Assembly: GCF_000203815.1 (NCBI RefSeq)
Contig: NW_004457718.1
Coordinates: forward strand, 62,001-126,000
Direction: 5' to 3'
DNA from: Cavenderia fasciculata
Taxonomy: Eukaryota > Evosea > Eumycetozoa > Acytosteliales > Cavenderiaceae
DNA: 64,000 nt
Under the pieces are notes generated by a model, which was not told where the DNA came from, did no database searches, and saw nothing but the letters and a program-made list of their open reading frames with translations. Below are positions 13,834 to 23,136 of this stretch, in pieces. A program made the translations under genes and the position numbers. Positions within the stretch are counted from its first letter, which is position 1. Every line of letters starts with the position of its first letter.

Positions 13834-15078
13834 ATGTCCGATGTAACACCTGCACCAGCAGAGACTTGCTATTGTGATCCAACCATTCTATCATATGGAT
13901 GTAACGAAAATGGATGCTTGGCAATTGCAGTAATATTTTTAATATTATTTTCAATCCCATTTGTAATTTGTATATATCGTTTCTTTATACTCTTTCAAAA
14001 ACCAAAAGAAAATCTTTGGTCCATCGTATCGCATTCCTTTATTGCTGTTACATGTGTTTGTAAGTATACCTAATATTATATAATGCTAAAAACTACTACC
14101 ACTACTATGATATTAATAATATGATTATTATTATTATTATTTCTATATATATATATAGGTAGAATAGTTAGATCAGGATGTTTAATTGCAAGAGTAGCCA
14201 ATTTGGCAGGAATGGCATTATTATATCTTTTCCCAATTGGATTTTTAATTTGTTCCTATTTCAACACACTCTATGTATGGATCAAGATTATCTATCACGT
14301 TAATTTCTCTAAAGTTGTAGAGAGAATTTTCCCGTCACTTGGCAAAACTATGATTGCATTACAAGTATTATTGATCGTTTGTATTATTATCGTATCTATG
14401 GTTCAATCTCCATATCAAGTTACCAATGGTATTTTAGGTGCTTTTATCTTTTTTGGAGCGTATGTAACAAAAAAAAAAACAAGAGAAAATGGTTAGTTAA
14501 TATTTTAATTATTTTTATTTAGACTTGGATTTGCCATTTTTGGAAAGATGATTTGGAGAGAATATCGTGATATTTCATCAAAGGATTGTGGAGTATTCAG
14601 TCAAACCACACATTCAAAGATTCAAAAGGTTACTAAATTGTCGGCTGCTGCCATCGTTGTCACCTTTTGTACGTTTGGTGTGATTATTTGGGGATTGGTA
14701 TCATCCTATCCATTGGGCATAAAGAGTTTGATTGCATTCTCGTTGGTAGGCAGAGGAATAGAAGTATCATGGATCATATCTATGCTTTTAGTGCTTTCTC
14801 CTAGTTTGCAAACTTGGGGTGCTGGTGCATCAAAACAAGTCAGTTCAATGGGTGCCAACCAACACTTTGAAGATCTCAGTGATAGTTCAATCGATATTGA
14901 AGATGGAGAAGTAACATCATCCAAGAAACAACAACAACAACAACAACAACATCAAGCAACATCTATTACAACTGCCACTAAAATGAATCATTTACATGGA
15001 ATTGATGATAGTGATGATGATAGTAGTAGTAGCAGTAGTAGTAGTAATATTGATCTTCCTACCTCCCCTACTGTTGTC

Positions 15079-15119
<41 letters not shown>

Positions 15120-15243
15120 AACTACCACCAATCAAAATCAAAATCAAAATCAAAATCAAAATACCAACGAAAATACTAATAATTCTACAATTGATAATAA
15201 TCAACAACAACAACAATCAACTGGAGGTTCATCTGAAGTTTAA
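13834..15243 (+). CDS. polytopic membrane protein, about seven helices, low-complexity tail
   Basis: Exons 13834-14059, 14159-14459, 14523-15243; 415 residues. About seven hydrophobic segments are visible in the first 270 residues (for example LAIAVIFLILFSIPFVICIY, LAGMALLYLFPIGFLIC, ALQVLLIVCIIIVSMV, AAAIVVTFCTFGVIIWGLV, VSWIISMLLVLSP). The N-terminus is short and Cys-rich (CYCDPTILSYGCNENGC). The last 120 residues are acidic and then poly-Gln, poly-Ser, poly-Asn and (Gln-Asn) repeats, probably cytosolic and disordered. The helix arrangement recalls the THH1/TOM1/TOM3 family of seven-helix proteins, but this is a pattern-level guess. No signal peptide is needed, since the first helix can serve as an anchor. 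Convergent with the glutamine synthetase gene. Confidence 0.8.
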
Positions 15244-15572
15244 ATTTAAACATTAATCAAATAATATTTTTTCTTTAGAAATATTATTATTCCTATTATA
15301 TCAAAACATATTTATCATCCGTCAAACCCAAATCTTACTTTTATTAAATATACATCAAACTATAAATTTAAAAGGCCGCAAAATAAACCACATGTACTAT
15401 ATTATTATATTAAATATTAAATATTTTGATTGATTATAGTTTTTTTTTTTTTATGTATCAATTATTTTATTTACTGATTTTATTATTGTATATTTTTTTC
15501 TTTGTTTCTAACAGTACTGATTGCTGATATGGTATGGTTATTTCTTATTATTATTTGTTTTTTTTGTTTTTT
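15244..15572. terminator. convergent 3' intergenic region
   Basis: 329 bp between two stop codons facing each other, with T- and A-rich tracts and AATAAA-like sequences (for example near 15380). It presumably carries both polyadenylation regions. Nothing else seen. Confidence 0.4.
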
Positions 15573-17135
15573 TTAGATTACTTCAAAATATCTTTGAGTT
15601 TCCCATCTATGAACTTGATGATTGAATGTTCTATATTCCCATCTTCTAGTTTGAACAAAGTGATCAATAAATTCTTCACCTAACAATTCTTTTGCAATGT
15701 CAGACTTTGCCAACAATTCAGTACTCTCTGATAGAGTTCTTGGTAGACGTGGAACAAGACCCTTCTTGTAGAGGTCATAACTATTGCCAACAATTGGTTC
15801 TTGTGTAAGTTTTAACTTGTTTTTTACTCCATAGAGACCGGCAGCAAAACTAGCAGCAATGGCAATATATGGATTAACATCACTACCAGTAACTCTAAAC
15901 TCTGATCTTGTTGCCTTTCCACCCTTGATGACACGAATGGCTACCGTTCTGTTATCATATCCCCATGTTGGTGTGGTGGGTGCCCAATAACCATCGACCA
16001 ATCTCTTGTAACTATTGATAGTTGGTGCAAAGAATGGAAGGAATTCTGGAAGGAGTTGTAACTGACCAGCCAAGAAGCTCTTGAATGTTTCAGAAATCTC
16101 TCCCTTTGAATCGGCAAATAGATTGGTCTTTCCATCGAGACTTTGGAAGTTTTGATGCATGTGACCTGAACATCCTGGTAGTTGGGTGGATGGCTTGGCC
16201 ATGAATGAAGCCATGATACCAAATTTGGCACCAATTTCTTTTGTGGCCAACTTGAATAGAATGGCACGATCGGCAGCTTCCAAGGCATCACTAAATTGAA
16301 TGGCCACTTCATAGACACCTGGACCAGTTTCAGTATGAAGACCTTCCAAAGGAATACCATAGTCTTTGAGAGCGGCCAACGTATTTGCATACTCTGAATT
16401 GGAGGCGACTCTTAAAAGACTGTAACCAAACATACCATTGGTGAGTGGAGACAGGTTCATAAAGTCCTTTTCATAGATGGTTTGATTATTCTCTAGATAA
16501 TTGTACCATTCAAACTCCATTCCCATCATTGGTTCGAATCCAGCCTCTCTACAATCTTTGATCACCTTTTTCAAAAGATTACGTGGACAAATGGGTAGAG
16601 GTTTATTTGGATCATCGGTCTTGTAAAAGTCAATGAGGAAGAAAGGGGTGTTGTTCTCCCATGGAATCAATCTAAAGGTTCCAAGATCTGGTTTGGCACC
16701 AATATCTGGATAACCTGTATGATTGCCAGTGAATTGAACATTGTCATAGCATTGATCCTCTGAATCCCAACCAAAAATGACACTACAAAAACCCAATCCT
16801 TTAGTAGCAGCCGATTCAAACTTTTCCTTTTGTAGATATTTTCCTCTAAGAATGCCATCAATATCTGAACCAGCAACTTTAACCATTGGTGCAGAACTAT
16901 TCTTTACTTGATTTATAATTAAATCTTCTGGTGTCATTCTACCTTCATCATATTTTGTTCCAAAATATCTTTTAATTCTAGAATTATCTTCATTGTTGAG
17001 ATGATTATTTAAAATAGTCTTGTTTGATGAATATTTAAAATTTAAAGGTGATGATAATTTGGTTGTTGTTGTTGTTGGTTGAATTGAGTTTTTAAAAGCT
17101 ATTAAACTATTTCTACTGATCGATTGTTTAAACAT
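15573..17135 (-). CDS. type-1 (GS-I) glutamine synthetase-like enzyme
   Basis: ATP-dependent ligase of the GS-I fold that makes glutamine or a related gamma-glutamyl amide. Single exon, 520 residues. Residues 1-60 are Ser/Thr/Asn-rich and basic, lack acidic clusters at the start and look like a mitochondrial leader. The beta-grasp domain follows (SDIDGILRGKYL) and then the catalytic barrel: MGMEFEWY, GLHTETGPGVYEVA, PGCSGHMHQN, NSYKRLVDGYWAPTTPTWG, NRTVAIRVI, and FRVTGSDVNPYIAIAA near the C-terminal part. Metal-binding Glu residues and the HMH element are present. The usual GQxE element reads GVYE, so Gln and the next residue differ from classical GS. D. discoideum has two type-1 genes (glnA1, glnA2); I cannot assign which one this matches, and lengsin-like or FluG-like substrate use remains possible. 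Confidence 0.88.
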   Translation of the reverse strand: MFKQSISRNSLIAFKNSIQPTTTTTKLSSPLNFKYSSNKTILNNHLNNEDNSRIKRYFGTKYDEGRMTPEDLIINQVKNSSAPMVKVAGSDIDGILRGKYLQKEKFESAATKGLGFCSVIFGWDSEDQCYDNVQFTGNHTGYPDIGAKPDLGTFRLIPWENNTPFFLIDFYKTDDPNKPLPICPRNLLKKVIKDCREAGFEPMMGMEFEWYNYLENNQTIYEKDFMNLSPLTNGMFGYSLLRVASNSEYANTLAALKDYGIPLEGLHTETGPGVYEVAIQFSDALEAADRAILFKLATKEIGAKFGIMASFMAKPSTQLPGCSGHMHQNFQSLDGKTNLFADSKGEISETFKSFLAGQLQLLPEFLPFFAPTINSYKRLVDGYWAPTTPTWGYDNRTVAIRVIKGGKATRSEFRVTGSDVNPYIAIAASFAAGLYGVKNKLKLTQEPIVGNSYDLYKKGLVPRLPRTLSESTELLAKSDIAKELLGEEFIDHFVQTRRWEYRTFNHQVHRWETQRYFEVI

Positions 17136-17633
17136 TTTGTTGTGTGTGTTTTTATAAAATACAGTTAATCTATTATTATTAAATAGATCTATATATATAC
17201 AGAGAGAGTGGAAGAGTGAGGAGATATGAAATGTACAAAAAAAATATAAAATGATGCTATTAAAGCAAGAATTGTGTGTTGGGGATAGGAAAAAACAAGA
17301 TATATTTTAGAACAAAGCAAGATTAATATTTATATATATATACAATTGAGAGAATAGAATGAAAAAACAAATGAAGAAAGAGAGAGGAGGGGCTACTTGA
17401 AATGCATGGGTTGATTAATTTTTTAATATTTGGGAGACCTGAAATTTTTTTGGAATGAGGGTTTCCCTGGACCACACCCTTTCGGATTTTTTATTCATTG
17501 AACTTCATCTTTGAAAAATCTTTGTACCTTTTTTATTTATTGTTTCCATTGACCTATATATTACCTTTTTTCAATCAATTTTAAAGTCCCAATGATTGAA
17601 TAGTTTGACAATATTACCTTTTTTCAATCAGTT
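17136..17633. other. intergenic region upstream of glutamine synthetase
   Basis: 498 bp. Contains the glutamine synthetase promoter/leader and the 3' flank of HAT1, including the first copy of a 53-bp tandem duplication (listed separately). No coding sequence seen. Confidence 0.5.
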
Positions 17634-17663
17634 TTAAAGTCCCAATGATTGAATAGTTTGACA
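17558..17663. repeat. 53-bp tandem duplication across the HAT1 stop codon
   Basis: Two adjacent copies, 17558-17610 and 17611-17663, identical except for one A/G difference (position 21 of the unit). The copy nearer the gene contains the last nine HAT1 codons and the TAA; the distal copy repeats them in the 3' untranslated region. Confidence 0.95.
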
Positions 17664-18752
17664 ATATTCTTGCTCTGTTGTCCTATACAATTCCAACAAT
17701 ATTTTTTTTTTACTTTCTTCTGCTTCTTTTAATTTGGCTGGATCATCTTTGATACTTTCATCTACTTCGTTTCCAATGTATTGTTTATATAATTTCTTTT
17801 TAATCGATATTCTATAGTTTTTATAGACTGGACTATTTGATGGCATATGCATTAATTTACTTAATAAATAAATTTCTAAACATATTTTGCTTTGTGACTT
17901 TTTAAAAAATAATTAAATAAAATTTAGTTGGATTATTAATTATACTACTATACTATTCTATACATACTGGAGAGATTAATAATTTTTTACGTATATTTTC
18001 AAATAGTAGAGTATTGGCAGATAATGAAAGTGAATTATTTGGTTGAATATCTTTAAACAATTCAGAACGCATAATGTTACCAAGATCTACAGTATTACGT
18101 AAAAGACTAAATTGTTCACCTGGATCTTCAACCGTTAAATCATAACATGGTCCATATACACTATCATTTGTTAAATAATAATTATAAATTGAATTAAATA
18201 AATGTTCTAAAAATAAATAAATAAATAAAATATATTAGTCCTAGACTATACTCTCTTTTATATCTATCTATCTATCTATCATTTTACATACTTCCATGAC
18301 CCATTCTTTGATAAGGTGGTAAAACCAAAAATTGACTAATACGAGGACGTGTTTGAGATGGATGATGATAGAAATTGTATAGAGTGCAATAGCCAGCTAT
18401 GCCATATCGTGGTTGTCCATCAATCATTCTCTTTTCAAAGATAAAAAATACATCCCAATTGGTGTCGTTGGAGTGAATAAATGACGATGCATCAATAAAC
18501 CACAAACAGAATATTTGTAGTCTTTCATGATATCTCAGAACGGCTGGATCTGATATTCTTCCAAAATAGATTTCATAAACCATCTCTTCTCCAATCTCTC
18601 TATCAACAATTGTATATTCTTTTAATTTAACTCCAACTGGTACAAAATCCTTTTCTTTGTTTTCTAAATGCTAGCAAGAATTAGATTAAATTAGAATAAA
18701 TTGTTGGTTTTTTAAAGAGAAAAAAAAAGGTGGTATCATCTGACAGACTACC

Positions 18753-18837
<85 letters not shown>

Positions 18838-19276
18838 ATACATCTTGTAATTGATTGATTGATCTAAAAGGTGGATCAGTTTTTGACATGAAACCAGTAA
18901 TTTGTTTCTCTACATTTGTAATATTTCTAGATTTGATAGTATAGTTTGTATCAATAAACGAATAGAGACTACCAGCAGTAAAGAATATGTTTAATCTAAG
19001 TGGATCATATCCCATGATTTGTTCCTCTTTGAAAAAGTTGTGTGAAAACTCTGTATTAAAAGGTGCAAACCTATTATCTCTTTCATGTATATTGATTCGA
19101 TAAAAGTTGTTTTGTATTTGTTGTTGGTCTTGTTGTTGATGTTGTTGATGATCTTGTTGTTGTTGTTGTTGTTGTTGTTTTTGGTCTCGTTCAAGATAGT
19201 TTACAAGTTCATGTGATGTCCACACAAACTTGATATTGGTTGATTGATTAGAATCAAATTTTAATATTGTTGTCAT
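17634..19276 (-). CDS. hat1: histone acetyltransferase HAT1 (type B)
   Basis: Acetylates newly made histone H4 before deposition. Minus-strand exons: 18842-19276, 18292-18670, 17991-18206, 17634-17875; 423 residues. The N-terminal HAT1 domain contains a poly-Gln insert (residues about 33-52); then IMGYDPLRLNIFFTAGSLYSF is collinear with HAT1. The GNAT core has YHERLQIFCLWFIDASSFI, GIAGYCTLYNFYHHP and SQFLVLPPYQRMGHGK (acetyl-CoA loop RxGxGK-like), followed by YDLTVEDPGEQFSLLRN. The donor of intron 17876-17990 is GTAAAA, not the GTATGT 19 nt further on, because only that junction gives the conserved NIQIYLLSKLM...YRISIKKKLYKQY ending. Intron 18671-18841 is dominated by a (TAG)n repeat. Divergent from the SWIM gene by 278 bp. 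Confidence 0.92.
18753..18837. repeat. uninterrupted CTA/TAG trinucleotide repeat, about 28 units
   Basis: 85 bp of perfect CTA repeat (TAG on the gene strand) inside HAT1 intron 18671-18841, starting four bases after the 5' splice site. If the intron is retained the frame reads poly-Ser and then stops. Confidence 0.97.
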
Positions 19277-19554
19277 TCACTACTACTTCTATTATATAAC
19301 TATTACTATATAACTATATATGATGATATTGGTTAAAGAAGAAGACTAAATCGCTTAGCGCTACAACCATCATACTATTAAAAAAAAATTCAAATTATTT
19401 GAAGTTCAGGTGGTGGTAAAAATAATATTAATTAATTATTTTTATTGAATGAATGGAGAGATCCAGTTGTAATAGTTAAAAAACTAGAACAACAGCAATA
19501 ATAATAATTAATTTAATATATTTCTAGAATAATAATAATAATATATAATACATA
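19277..19554. promoter_or_regulatory. shared divergent promoter HAT1 / SWIM gene
   Basis: 278 bp between two start codons pointing away from each other, very AT-rich, with an A run at 19379-19388. It must contain both transcription starts. No specific site assigned. Confidence 0.5.
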
Positions 19555-20085
19555 ATGAAAACATTAAAAAGTCTATCATTGAACAAATGCAAAAGAATGG
19601 GGAGTAATAAACACGAAACCTATGGAGAGGTAGAATTAAATAATTGTGGTTTCACTCATGTAGATGCAACTATGGAAGGTACCGTTGGTACATATACTAT
19701 CAATATTGATATGGATCCAAAAACAGGAAAAGTGTCATCTGATTGTTCTTGTCCCGTTGGAGATGGTTGGTGTAAACATATAAGGGCAACAGCAATAGCA
19801 ATGTATTATAATCTCAAACAAAAATCTCTATCATCTTTTACACCAAAAGTACAATACAAAGAGTCGTTGGATAAAATGTCAAAAGATGAATTAGTTGGAA
19901 TCATCATGGAATTGAAATTCCCAGATCAAGACGATGATGAAGAAGACGAAGAAGACAATGAAGATGATGATGAAGATGAAGATGACGATGACGATGACGA
20001 TGAAGATGAAGATGAAGATGAAAATTATAGTGATAGTTCATTTGGAGGGTACTATAATAGAAAAAGAAAACGTTATCATTATTAA
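19555..20085 (+). CDS. SWIM zinc-finger protein with acidic tail
   Basis: Single exon, 176 residues. The SWIM-type CxCx(n)CxH zinc motif is clear: CSCPVGDGWCKH at about residues 63-74, preceded by a beta-rich stretch (GTYTINIDMDPKTGKVSSD) as in other SWIM domains. Residues 125-160 are almost entirely Asp/Glu and the end is basic (NRKRKRYHY), a possible nuclear signal. SWIM domains bind DNA or protein in transposases, MEKK1 and helicase-related proteins; here nothing beyond the finger indicates function. There is no transposase core, so this is not called a mobile element. Confidence 0.8.
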   Translation: MKTLKSLSLNKCKRMGSNKHETYGEVELNNCGFTHVDATMEGTVGTYTINIDMDPKTGKVSSDCSCPVGDGWCKHIRATAIAMYYNLKQKSLSSFTPKVQYKESLDKMSKDELVGIIMELKFPDQDDDEEDEEDNEDDDEDEDDDDDDDEDEDEDENYSDSSFGGYYNRKRKRYHY

Positions 20086-20606
20086 TAAATGTCATTTTAT
20101 CCAAATGAATGCACCACCAATACTTTTCAAACCTCCTGTTATTAAACTTTGATTTCACTTATTACACTTGGGTTGCATTGATATTAATCAACAATCAATC
20201 AATCAATCTATTTTACCGTTACCGTTGTTATATAAATCTATCTTCCCTTCCTTCCATTTGACGCAAAGTAAATCTAAAGAACACATTTAATAATATCTGT
20301 ACTTTTAGGCATTAACATCACAAAAAATAAAGTGTAGAGTGCCATTGTTCCGCTGATCTTATCAATCCAACTGACTCTCTGCAAAATAGGAGTCGAATTG
20401 CACAGCGTCGCGGGAAATGATAGACACAACTGTCACATGAAAGTTCACATTCCTTTTCCTTTCGGATTTTAATTTTTTTTAAATTTTTTATATAAAACTA
20501 ACTCGCACTCTTCTTGTTCGTCACCATTAAACATCGATCAGGCAGTTTCTTTTACTTTTACTTTCTCTATCTTTTTTTAGATATATAAATACCTTTTACA
20601 TAAAAA
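20086..20606. promoter_or_regulatory. upstream region of cathepsin B gene
   Basis: 521 bp. A TATA-like element (TATATAAAAC, about 20489-20498) lies about 110 bp before the cathepsin ATG. A less AT-rich patch at 20340-20460 contains GCACAGCGTCGCGGG. No coding sequence seen. Confidence 0.4.
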
Positions 20607-21818
20607 ATGTTTATTCAAAGAATATTCTTTGCTATTATGCTTACATGGATGTCTGTATCCATGGCCTACCAAATCCCAATCAGCGGTGCTGGTAAGGTTA
20701 TCAATCATGCTACTTGGGTCGAACAAAAGCGTCCAGGTTTCCTCCCACCAATGGGTTTCAAGAGATCTGCTGATCGTGGTGATGTTCCAGTAGTCGATTA
20801 TGCTTTCCAAGCTGTTCCTGCCAACTTTAACTCTGCTCAACAATGGTCCAATTGTTCATACATCTCTGCCATCCAAAGTATGTCAAAAAACATAAATATA
20901 TATATATATATTTATATATCATCTGATCAACCAAACACATATGTATATTAATATCAATTTGTACTATCACTATAATATTATAATAGATCAAGCAAGATGT
21001 GGAAGTTGTTGGGCATTCGGAGCTGTTGAATCAGTTTCCGATCGTTTCTGTATTCACAAAGGTGAAGATGTTTTATTGAGTTTCCAAGATCTAGTTACCT
21101 GTGATCAATCAGATAATGGATGTCAGGGAGGTGATGCTTATACTGCAATGAAGGTAAAGGATAATAGCCAACAATACATTTATTTTCCTAGCCAACTTGC
21201 TGTTTTATTAATTTCCTTTTAATTTATTTATTTATTTAAAAACTATATAGTTTATCCAAAAGAAGGGTATCGTCTCGAATGACTGTCTCCCATACACCAT
21301 TCCAACTTGTGCTCCAGCTCAACAACCATGTCTCAACTTTGTTGACACCCCACAATGCGTTGAAAAGTGCTCCAACGCTTCATACACCTATGCTCAAGAT
21401 CTCCACTTTATCGATGGTGTCTACAGCATGAACCCAACCGTCAATGCCATTCAACAAGAAATCATGACCAACGGTCCAGTTGAAGCCTGTTTTGAAGTAT
21501 ATGAAGATTTCCTCGGATACAAGTCTGGTGTCTACCAACACACCACCGGCAAGGATTTGGGTGGTCACTGTGTCAAGATGATTGGTTGGGGTACCCAAAA
21601 CAATGAACTCTACTGGATTTGCAACAACTCTTGGACTACTTATTGGGTATGTTAAAACAACAAACTTATATTATTTATACATAATAATTATAATATTCAT
21701 GGCTAATTTAATTTAATTTAATTTATTATTATAGGGTAACCAAGGTGTTTTCTGGATCAAGGCTGGTGTCAACGAATGTGGTATTGAAAGCGACGTCGTA
21801 GCTGCCAAGTTCAAGTAA
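20607..21818 (+). CDS. ctsB: cathepsin B-like cysteine protease
   Basis: Secreted or lysosomal papain-family protease. Exons 20607-20877, 20987-21153, 21251-21646, 21735-21818; 305 residues. A signal peptide (residues 1-20, hydrophobic [15 protein letters not shown]) is followed by a short propeptide. Catalytic elements are intact: oxyanion Gln and Cys in [16 protein letters not shown], His in [11 protein letters not shown], Asn in [46 protein letters not shown] and [11 protein letters not shown] are cathepsin B signatures. The occluding-loop region (between [11 protein letters not shown] and the following CVEKC) is short and has no His-His pair, so dipeptidyl-carboxypeptidase activity may be weak or absent. 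A broken copy of its exons lies about 1 kb downstream. Confidence 0.92.
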
Positions 21819-22724
21819 ACAATTAAACACAAACAAAATGATTGAATATTCATCATTAATCATCATCAAATTTATAATAATATAATAATTTTTGTAAAAT
21901 AAAATTAATCTTCTTTAAGTAACAGGTAAATGATTGATAGATCTATAGGAATTGGGCATAAGCTCATCCAATTGGTGTATTGGATTCATGATAATTTCTT
22001 GGGCAAACTACGACTAGTTGGCGCACCCTGAAAGGGTTAAGTCCATTATGTAACTGGAAAAAATATATTAATATTGATCTTCTTTCCCCATGGAAATGAC
22101 AGGTTGTAATTAACACATTCGACCCCCACAATGAGAGAGGGGAGGTAATGTTATACATGAGTGGGATTTCATTTTATAAAAACTGGAACGGTAGTCACTC
22201 TCAGAATGAAACCAAACAAAATTAGAGCTATTGACATTTCCAGCTTTGAATTTATTTTTATTAAAAATTTAATGTATTATGTTTCTAAGATTTCTAAATT
22301 TATAATGTAGATATGAAGTACTACCTATAAATAATATTATAAATTGATATCGAGAAATTCTTTAAAATGTCTTGTTGAAATTTTTTTTTTTGGTTTTATT
22401 TGATACTTTCTCTATAGAATCTAGTTGATAAATACAATTTTCATAGTGAACTTTGGTTAGATTTGGTTAAATTCAACGAATTTCGAGTTGGAATACTCTT
22501 GAATAATTTCCCCTTTTGTTAGGTCTAAATTTAATTATTTTTTAAAACAATAAGCATGAGTAACATTCCCGACACATTGTCTATCTATACACCTTGCTCC
22601 TGTTTGATTTGGAGATTTTTTTTTTTCCATATAAAATTAGTATGGACTTCCTCCGGCTTGGGAAAACAATTGTTTGTCAAAATCCCATGTACAAGTGGGT
22701 GTTATATGTTTGTATGAAGAGCAG
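21819..22724. other. intergenic region between cathepsin B and its broken copy
   Basis: About 900 bp, AT-rich, no convincing reading frame on either strand. The segment 21960-22210 is less AT-rich than its flanks. No similarity to the cathepsin gene was noticed before about 22725. Confidence 0.4.
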
Positions 22725-22934
22725 TAGAATCAGTTTCCGATCGTTTCTGTATTCTAAGGAGGGTGAAGATGTTTTATTGAGTTTCCAAGATCTAGTTACC
22801 TGTGATCAATCAGATAATGGATGTCAAGAAAATTTTGGTGATGCTTATACTGCAAGCTCAACCACCATGTCTCAACTTTGTTGACACCCCACAATGTGTT
22901 GAAAAGTGCTCCAAAGTTTCATACACTTTGTAAA
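22725..22934 (+). pseudogene. partial, rearranged copy of cathepsin B exons 2-3
   Basis: Nearly identical to parts of the cathepsin B gene upstream. The block from GTAGAATCAGTTTCCGAT through GATGCTTATACTGCA matches exon 2 (about 21023-21147), then jumps straight to exon 3 sequence (about 21316-21390: CTCAACAACCATGTCTC through CTTCATACAC). The exon 2-3 intron and the beginning of exon 3 are missing between the two blocks. Small changes alter the start (GAGCAGTAGAATC) and the Cys-Gly-Gly region (an inserted ENF in place of GG). Catalytic Cys, His and Asn segments are all absent, so no protease can be made. High identity implies a recent event; the absent intron is due to a deletion that also removed exon sequence, so retroposition is not needed. 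Confidence 0.85.
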
Positions 22935-23136
22935 TACCAAAACAATATGATATAAAACCCAAACAAACTTGATGGAATTTCAATTGGTTTTAGATCTAAA
23001 ACTAATTTAAATTAAAAAAAGATTATGATTTTTTCGAATCCACTCACACTATCGTGAAAATCATATCCTCACCATCAGTATAGATCATACTAGAGAGAGA
23101 TTGTAGACTATAGAAGGAGTAAAAGATAGAAGGTAG

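Noticed and set aside
14992-15256. Long runs of Ile/Leu in frames opposite or shifted to the membrane-protein tail
   Set aside because: They are the shifted or antisense reading of AAT/CAA repeats, not membrane helices.
16524-16545. tRNA B-box-like word GGTTCGAATCC
   Set aside because: It lies inside the glutamine synthetase coding sequence (codons for GFEP) and there is no A box or cloverleaf around it.
17400-17560. Possible transposon end at the 53-bp duplication
   Set aside because: The copies are simply adjacent, with no terminal inverted repeats or target-site duplication; slippage explains them.
18686-18841. Poly-Ser continuation of the HAT1 first exon
   Set aside because: It is the intron repeat read through; splicing at GTATGT restores the conserved HAT1 sequence.
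19555-20085. SWIM gene as a MULE-type transposase remnant
   Set aside because: No DDE core, terminal repeats or target duplications are visible around it.
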